From Phoronis ovalis (lineage: Eukaryota > Phoronida > Phoronidae): a DNA stretch of 13,518 bases. The position numbers and the translations under genes were made by a program. Shown piece after piece: positions 9,776 to 13,518 of this stretch. Under the pieces are notes generated by a model. It ran no database searches. It had not been told where the DNA came from and saw only the letters and a program-made list of their open reading frames with translations. The DNA lies in NCBI GenBank assembly GCA_028565635.1, contig JAOXYB010037729.1, positions 1-13,518 on the forward strand, read 5' to 3'. Position 1 is the stretch's first letter, and every line of letters begins with the position of its first letter.

Positions 9776-9855
9776 CTTTAAGATATTTCATTAATCTCTG
9801 AATTTTGCCACATTTCTCCTGGGACTCTTGCATTTTGTTCTCCAGGAGAAGCCAT
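9776..9855 (-). other. candidate first exon with 25-codon upstream ORF
   Basis: On the minus strand GACAAGATGGCT is a very strong start context, with the ATG at 9855-9853. The ORF begins MASPGEQNARVPGEM and ends with TAA at 9780-9778. Two bases later a donor AAAG|GTACAT follows. A start this good with a stop just before a donor would fit a 5'-leader exon with an upstream ORF for the minus-strand gene whose coding exons start at 5936. It could equally be the relic of another gene's first exon, or chance. Nothing connects it physically to the downstream exons except strand and order. Confidence 0.3.
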
Positions 9856-9871
9856 CTTGTCAACTACTTCG

Positions 9872-9947
9872 AACCACGGCAACACGGTTGATAATAAACT
9901 AATCAAAATTAGCAATACAAAACAAGTAAGTAAAATAACCCAATCAG
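9872..9947 (-). promoter_or_regulatory. possible promoter: CCAAT box and X-box-like half site
   Basis: CCAATCAG (plus-strand 9940-9947; CTGATTGG when read on the minus strand) lies about 85 bases upstream of the minus-strand ATG at 9855. The half site GTTGCC (minus strand, 9883-9878) lies about 25 bases upstream, within GTTGCCGTGGTT. NF-Y binds CCAAT, and RFX factors bind X-boxes of GTTGCC-type inverted halves, often in ciliary genes. The second X-box half is poorly matched, so RFX binding is a guess. Confidence 0.25.
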
Positions 9948-10082
9948 AGTTCACGATAGGAAAGGTATTCGGCTTAGGAGTAATGACCCGGTGTTGAATG
10001 AAATGTCTTGTCTTGGGATGTCATATATCCGATATATATGGGGGGTAGGAACGTAACCACAGATAATTATGTGTTTACATGT

Positions 10083-10133
10083 TTAGCAATCATCAACATC
10101 TGAGTAACTTTTTACCAAAAAAAAATACCGGTA
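10083..10133 (+). repeat. direct repeat copy 1 (51 bp, partner 10323)
   Basis: TTAGCAATCATCAACATC through ATACCGGTA; it matches 10323-10373 at about 45 of 51 positions with an offset of exactly 240 bases. Confidence 0.85.
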
Positions 10134-10268
10134 TTTAGTTGCATGTGAAGAAATTAATTTTAAAAGACTTCAACTTTTTATTACGTGCTCTCTGATAGTC
10201 CCGCCACCTTGTGTACAGAATAGCAATATAAAAACGTGATAAAAACTCACATTAAAATTTTTTTAAAT

Positions 10269-10318
10269 ATGCTAACATGAAACTTACTTAAAAATAAAAA
10301 AATAATATTCAATTACAA
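10269..10318 (+). repeat. direct repeat copy 1 (50 bp, partner 10684)
   Basis: A 50-base AT-rich block containing AAACTTACTTAAAAATAAAA; it matches 10684-10733 at about 45 of 50 positions without gaps. Confidence 0.8.
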
Positions 10319-10322
10319 CTGC

Positions 10323-10373
10323 TTAGCAATCATCCACATTTGGGTAACTTTTTGCCAATACAAAATACCGGTA
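10323..10373 (+). repeat. direct repeat copy 2 (51 bp, partner 10083)
   Basis: Diverged copy of 10083-10133, ending in the same ATACCGGTA. It follows directly after the 50-bp block at 10269-10318. Confidence 0.85.
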
Positions 10374-10506
10374 ACAGCTAGCTAGGCCCGTCAGATGGGG
10401 GGAGGAGTTGCGTTGGGTGTGTTAGGAGTGGATTTTTCTCACCAAAACTACGTTTAGGTGCGTCACTACCGGTATGTAACCGGTAGATTACTAACGTTGT
10501 CATGTT

Positions 10507-10533
10507 CAGTAAATTTCAATTGAAATTTTACTG
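10507..10533. repeat. long palindrome around CAATTG
   Basis: An 18-base perfect palindrome (AAATTTCAATTGAAATTT, 10511-10528) extended by CAGT on the left and ACTG on the right with one extra T. It sits immediately before the CpG cluster. Confidence 0.8.
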
Positions 10534-10534
10534 T

Positions 10535-10585
10535 CGACGTCGTACGTTCCCGGCGCTGCGTAGTTGTCCCGTACGCTAAATCGCG
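10535..10585. promoter_or_regulatory. CpG-dense block, possible promoter core
   Basis: Eleven CpG dinucleotides in about 51 bases within otherwise AT-rich, CpG-poor DNA (for example GTCGACGTCGTACG). Local CpG retention often marks unmethylated promoters. It lies about 190 bases upstream of the plus-strand ATG at 10778 and about 700 bases from the minus-strand candidate exon, so it could serve either or both. No TATA box was assigned. Confidence 0.35.
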
Positions 10586-10645
10586 TTTAACACAGACACT
10601 AATTCCGACCATAGCGTTTAACCAACCCAGACACTAATTCCACGA
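10583..10645 (+). repeat. tandem duplication, two units of about 31 bp
   Basis: GCGTTTAAC...CAGACACTAATTCC occurs twice, starting at 10583 and 10614, the second with a small insertion. Adjacent to the CpG block. Confidence 0.8.
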
Positions 10646-10683
10646 GAATACAGGGTCAATTTCTAGTTAATAATTTTAAAAAC

Positions 10684-10733
10684 ATGTTAATATAAAACTT
10701 ACTTAAAAATAAAAAAGTAATATTCAGTTACAA
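10684..10733 (+). repeat. direct repeat copy 2 (50 bp, partner 10269)
   Basis: Diverged gap-free copy of 10269-10318, ending just before the ATGGCG at 10738. Confidence 0.8.
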
Positions 10734-10777
10734 ATAATGGCGTGCAAACTACACGAAATTTAGTACACAGAAATATT

Positions 10778-10975
10778 ATGTTCCGGTGTGCAGCTTCTCA
10801 GGTTTTACTTCAACGTAAGTTTCAATGTAGAATTTTGTTCAGAGTTAAATGTTACACCAATGGAGTTAAGGAAACTAAACAAAAACATGGGATAAAACAA
10901 ATTCTAAATATACTAGTTGAAAAGTATTGTACATTGAAAAAAGGCTCAAAAGATATTGTGTTTCACTGTAAATAA
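10778..10975 (+). CDS. candidate small ORF or first exon, mitochondrial-targeting-like N-terminus
   Basis: An ATG at 10778 (A at -3) opens 65 codons to a TAA at 10973. The start MFRCAASQVLLQRKFQCRIL is rich in Arg, hydrophobic residues and Ser/Cys and lacks acidic residues for 30 positions, as expected of a mitochondrial presequence. Two models fit. A perfect donor, CAAC|GTAAGT, after 10814 would make this a 37-base coding part of a first exon, with the downstream gene outside the window or hidden past the retroelement. Otherwise it is a one-exon 65-residue protein, with AATAAA overlapping its stop. A competing ATG at 10738 opens only MACKLHEI. The CpG block and palindrome upstream favour a transcription start. 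No family is recognised, and chance remains possible in AT-rich DNA. Confidence 0.3.
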   Translation: MFRCAASQVLLQRKFQCRILFRVKCYTNGVKETKQKHGIKQILNILVEKYCTLKKGSKDIVFHCK

Positions 10976-11435
10976 ATTTAAAAAAACGGACAATTTAAAC
11001 GTCACGACAAATAAGATTAAAATAAAATGTACCATGTATGCATATTAACCATAAGTTAAAGTGATGGTATATGTTGGTCCCATAATATCGGTTTTAGTGT
11101 TAGCCAAAAAAACTCTCATAAATTAATGAAAAGGGGTTCTAACGAAAAACAAGTGTCTGTAGTAAATGTTGAAGATTTGGACACACTTTTCAATGTCATT
11201 CTAAAGTGCTATCTAGTCAAATACATCCAACCACCTTTTGTTCTATATAGTAACTATATTGGCTGACGATGTTTAATTGTATATGATCAGAGAAGATCTT
11301 ATGCACACTTAAATTTTTTAAATTCAATTTTCGGTTTATACGATTGCCATTTTTCAAAAATTAAAAAAAAATATGTACTCTTTTCTTGGATGACTGGCCA
11401 TATGTTTCTGATGGTCTGAGCATTGGGGGTCTGTT
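10976..11435. other. non-coding AT-rich stretch, nothing recognised
   Basis: No coding frame, repeat pair or RNA gene recognised on either strand. It would be intronic if the plus-strand donor at 10815 is used. Confidence 0.5.
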
Positions 11436-11619
11436 AAGTCCGAGCAGCGAGCATTCACTTTTTAGCGACTTTTTTTTCTTTTTTTGCCTTTTTTTGTTAT
11501 TTAACTTAAAGCGATTTAATTTGGTAACCTTTTTTTTTAGTTGTATTTTTTTGGTTGTTAATTTTTCTTGTTGAGTGCGAGCAGCGAGCATTGCCATTTT
11601 TTAAGTGCGAGCATTGCAC
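11436..11619. repeat. T-rich repeat flanked by GCGAGCAGCGAGCATT blocks
   Basis: AAGTCCGAGCAGCGAGCATT (11436-11455) recurs as GAGTGCGAGCAGCGAGCATT (11573-11592), and a shortened form, AAGTGCGAGCATTGC, starts at 11603. Between them is a T-rich stretch with TTTTTTGGTTGTTAATTTTT followed by CTTGTTGAG, close to TTTTTTGGTTGTCAATCTTT plus CTTGTTAAG inside the element at 8389-9272. The short open frames on both strands here are products of homopolymer runs. Probably a dispersed repeat related to part of that transposon. Confidence 0.65.
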
Positions 11620-11884
11620 CTTGGGGGTACCCCTTACCACCCTCATATATTAACATATCTGGATTATTTTCTTGGTCCCGCATAACGACATAACTCATTT
11701 ATTTTTATAAGATTCTAATGTACCCCCATGTATTGAATCTTCTTCGTATTCATTAATTGTGCAGCTGTGTTACCAAAAGCTAAATAATTAGAGTAAGTAT
11801 CTTTTACATAGCATATAATTTTCATGCCATGAGATTCTGAAAGTTTTGATATCCCACTCTTCCGTGTTACCCCAAAATCCGTAT
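11620..11884. other. non-coding spacer before the retroelement 3' end
   Basis: AT-rich sequence between the T-rich repeat and the retroelement 3' terminus; no feature recognised. Confidence 0.5.
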
Positions 11885-11899
11885 GTCAAATCAAATCAG

Positions 11900-11905
11900 T
11901 TTATT
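11900..11905 (-). terminator. AATAAA polyadenylation signal of the retroelement
   Basis: Reads AATAAA on the minus strand, about 130 bases past the RT stop codon and close to the presumed 3' end of the element. Confidence 0.5.
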
Positions 11906-12037
11906 TAAAGTCAGTTTGAGCATAACAGACAAACACTAGCCATATGCTAATATCACTGACTGTGTAACAATACATAAATAAACAAAATAAAAACAAGTTA
12001 TGAGATAAATAAAAATGAAAGTCAGCGTCTACAAGCA

Positions 12038-13518
12038 CTACATCTGCAGTCCGGCTCTGTCCACGTGAGTACCATAATTTTTAAATTGCTTGTAGTCATA
12101 AGATTTGACCTCATTTGTGAGGGAATTCCCGAGCCTAGCTCCGTATACTGAAAAAGAATTTATACCATGACGGATTGTCTGACATTGTTTAACACATAAC
12201 TGATATAATTGTTTTCTAAGATTATAGCTAGTCGATTGCTTAACTGTGAACAAATCCCACATAAAAGGGGGTGATAAATGATCAAAAGCCTTGTATACCT
12301 CTACGAGGATGGCACGTTTTCTGGATAATTCCAGAGTTGGCATATTTGCACGACAAAGTAGCTGTGAATAACTAGACTTCCAGTCTTGATAAACAAATTT
12401 GAGTGCTCTGTACTGAAGGCGTTCTAGCTTTGCAGTATTAGTAGCACCACAGAAATGCCAGACTAAATTACAGTTGTAGCTAAAATGAGATAAAATAAAG
12501 CATTTAAAAATTGACATACGCGATTCTAAAACTAAGTGTCCTGAGAGTCTTTGGAGCACACTCAACTGGGCAGCAGCCTTCCTGCATAGTGTCTTTGTCT
12601 GCTGTGTAAAGTCCAATTGCTTATCGAGTGTCACTCCCAACAGCGTCACTGAGGTTTCCGATGATATGATATCGCCGCTGATGTTGAGACGAGTGATGTT
12701 ACAGTCTTTTATCATGATGGCTTGGAACTTAGACGAGTTCGCTTGCATCATCATGTTATCTCTAAACCAGGCGACTGCCACCTCAGACTCAGAGGTCAAA
12801 GTCCGTATGACTTGTTGTTTGGTGTCACCAAACGCCGTTAATGTATTATCATCTGCATAGTTTGTGAGATTTGTGGTCGTAATTGAAGCATACAAATCAT
12901 TAATAAAAATATTAAAAAGCACCGGCCCCAACACCGAACCTTGAGGGACCCCTTTCAGAAGGGGGAGCCAATCACTGAAAGTTCCCGACAGTTTTACTCT
13001 CTGAGTGCGATCAGAGAGATAAGACCACATGTAAGCGCACCCGTCAAGAGCTACGCCGTAAGCATGAAGCTTCGCGACTATAAGTTGGTGGGGTAAACAG
13101 TCAAACGCCTTACTGAGGTCCATCAGTACGGAACCGACGGAGAGTTTTTGCTCCAGCGCAGACTTCCAGTCCTCTATCAGGCGCAGCAGTGCATACTGGC
13201 AACTGTAGCCTGGTCGGTAGGCCGCAACACGGGGGTCCAGGATCGGCTGAAGCTGGAGTAGTGCGATCTTCTCCAATACCTTGGACAAAACAGGCAGGAC
13301 GCTAACAGGTCGGTACTTTTTTGCACACAAGTTGTCTCCTTTTTTGAACAGTGGTACAACGTCCGCCAATTTTGCGCCATCAGGGAAATTACATGTATCC
13401 ACACATTGGTTGTAAATGTTGGACATGTGGTAACATAAGTGTGCAGCCACAGGTTTGATGAGTTTCGGAGGGATGGTATCATATCCTGTGGCTTTGGTAG
13501 TATCCAATCCCTTTATAA
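12038..13518 (-). CDS. reverse transcriptase of a non-LTR retrotransposon, 5'-partial
   Basis: Open from the window edge (first full codons I-K-G-L-D-T-T-K-A-T-G) to a TAG at 12040-12038, about 492 codons with no stop or frameshift. Counting the Leu at 13507 as residue 1: fingers KATGYDTIPPKLIK at 5-18 and LFKKGDN...YRPVSVLP around 53-72; motif A VLMDLSKAFD with catalytic Asp 130; motif B GVPQGSVLGPVLFN at 186-199; catalytic YADD at 217-220; thumb segment TLLGVTLD about 55 residues later; and a C-terminal region with LERLQYRALKFVY typical of jockey/CR1-type elements. The protein copies the element's RNA at a nicked chromosomal target. The N-terminal endonuclease domain expected for this group is beyond the window. 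The uninterrupted frame suggests a young, possibly active copy. The clade call is from general motif style, not a tree. Confidence 0.95.
   Translation of the reverse strand, partial: IKGLDTTKATGYDTIPPKLIKPVAAHLCYHMSNIYNQCVDTCNFPDGAKLADVVPLFKKGDNLCAKKYRPVSVLPVLSKVLEKIALLQLQPILDPRVAAYRPGYSCQYALLRLIEDWKSALEQKLSVGSVLMDLSKAFDCLPHQLIVAKLHAYGVALDGCAYMWSYLSDRTQRVKLSGTFSDWLPLLKGVPQGSVLGPVLFNIFINDLYASITTTNLTNYADDNTLTAFGDTKQQVIRTLTSESEVAVAWFRDNMMMQANSSKFQAIMIKDCNITRLNISGDIISSETSVTLLGVTLDKQLDFTQQTKTLCRKAAAQLSVLQRLSGHLVLESRMSIFKCFILSHFSYNCNLVWHFCGATNTAKLERLQYRALKFVYQDWKSSYSQLLCRANMPTLELSRKRAILVEVYKAFDHLSPPFMWDLFTVKQSTSYNLRKQLYQLCVKQCQTIRHGINSFSVYGARLGNSLTNEVKSYDYKQFKNYGTHVDRAGLQM

Larger units (their letters stand above)
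11885..13518 (-). mobile_element. 3' part of a non-LTR retrotransposon (jockey/CR1-like)
   Basis: The element contains the reverse transcriptase ORF (12038 to the window edge) and a 3' UTR of about 150 bases. That UTR ends near 11885 in AAATAAACTGATTTGATTTG, where a short TGATT-type repeat and an AATAAA signal (11905-11900) sit. No poly(A) tail or target duplication could be defined. The 5' portion (start of RT, endonuclease, any ORF1) lies outside the window. The end at 11885 is estimated from the change in sequence character. Confidence 0.8.

Noticed and set aside
11361-11597. Lys-rich minus-strand and Phe-rich plus-strand open frames
   Set aside because: They are translations of poly-A/poly-T runs in a dispersed repeat.
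12666-12860. Plus-strand open frame, and a 101-codon minus frame at 13177-13482
   Set aside because: Both are antisense or out-of-frame shadows of the reverse transcriptase ORF.
1-13518. Search for CRISPR arrays, tRNA, rRNA or operon-like bacterial features
   Set aside because: No regular spaced repeats, no tRNA B-box with a matching cloverleaf and no ribosomal sequence were seen; the window is eukaryotic.

Overview
This is an AT-rich stretch of an animal nuclear genome. Coding sequence is broken by introns, splice signals are GT-AG, and the transposons are of metazoan type. The repeats (G-run-tipped terminal inverted repeats, a jockey/CR1-like retroelement, T-rich repeats with GCGAGCAGCGAGCA blocks) make me suspect a marine invertebrate, perhaps a bivalve mollusc. 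That placement is inference and cannot be proven from the window.

The main gene lies on the minus strand. Three coding exons can be joined with consistent phase: 5936-5814 (41 codons, phase 0), 5692-3948 (581 codons plus two bases) and 221 down to 118 or 2. The small first exon and the acidic last exon are inferred here from splice signals and reading frame. The joined product is about 695 residues if it reads to the stop at 4-2. It has a short helical N-terminal part, a long disordered Ser/Pro/Lys-rich middle with eight R-P-x-S-[A/G] motifs, and a very acidic tail. I do not recognise the family. The last exon runs straight into transposon-like repeat DNA, so its true end is uncertain.

Between 5943 and about 9775 no convincing coding exon was found. 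This stretch holds a transposon inside a transposon: an 884-bp element (8389-9272) with 44-bp terminal inverted repeats and an exact 8-bp target duplication, containing a 455-bp element (8636-9090) with its own 56-bp inverted repeats. Neither encodes a transposase.

From 9776 to 10975 the DNA looks like a promoter region. On the minus strand there is an ATG in strong context followed by a 25-codon ORF and a splice donor, with CCAAT and X-box-like half sites upstream. On the plus strand, after a CpG cluster and a long palindrome, there is a small ORF with a basic N-terminus and a perfect GTAAGT donor. A head-to-head pair of genes sharing this region is a reasonable but unproven reading. Several diverged duplicated segments also lie here.

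The right end is the 3' part of a non-LTR retrotransposon on the minus strand (about 11885-13518). Its reverse transcriptase ORF is open with all catalytic motifs, and it runs off the window at its 5' side.
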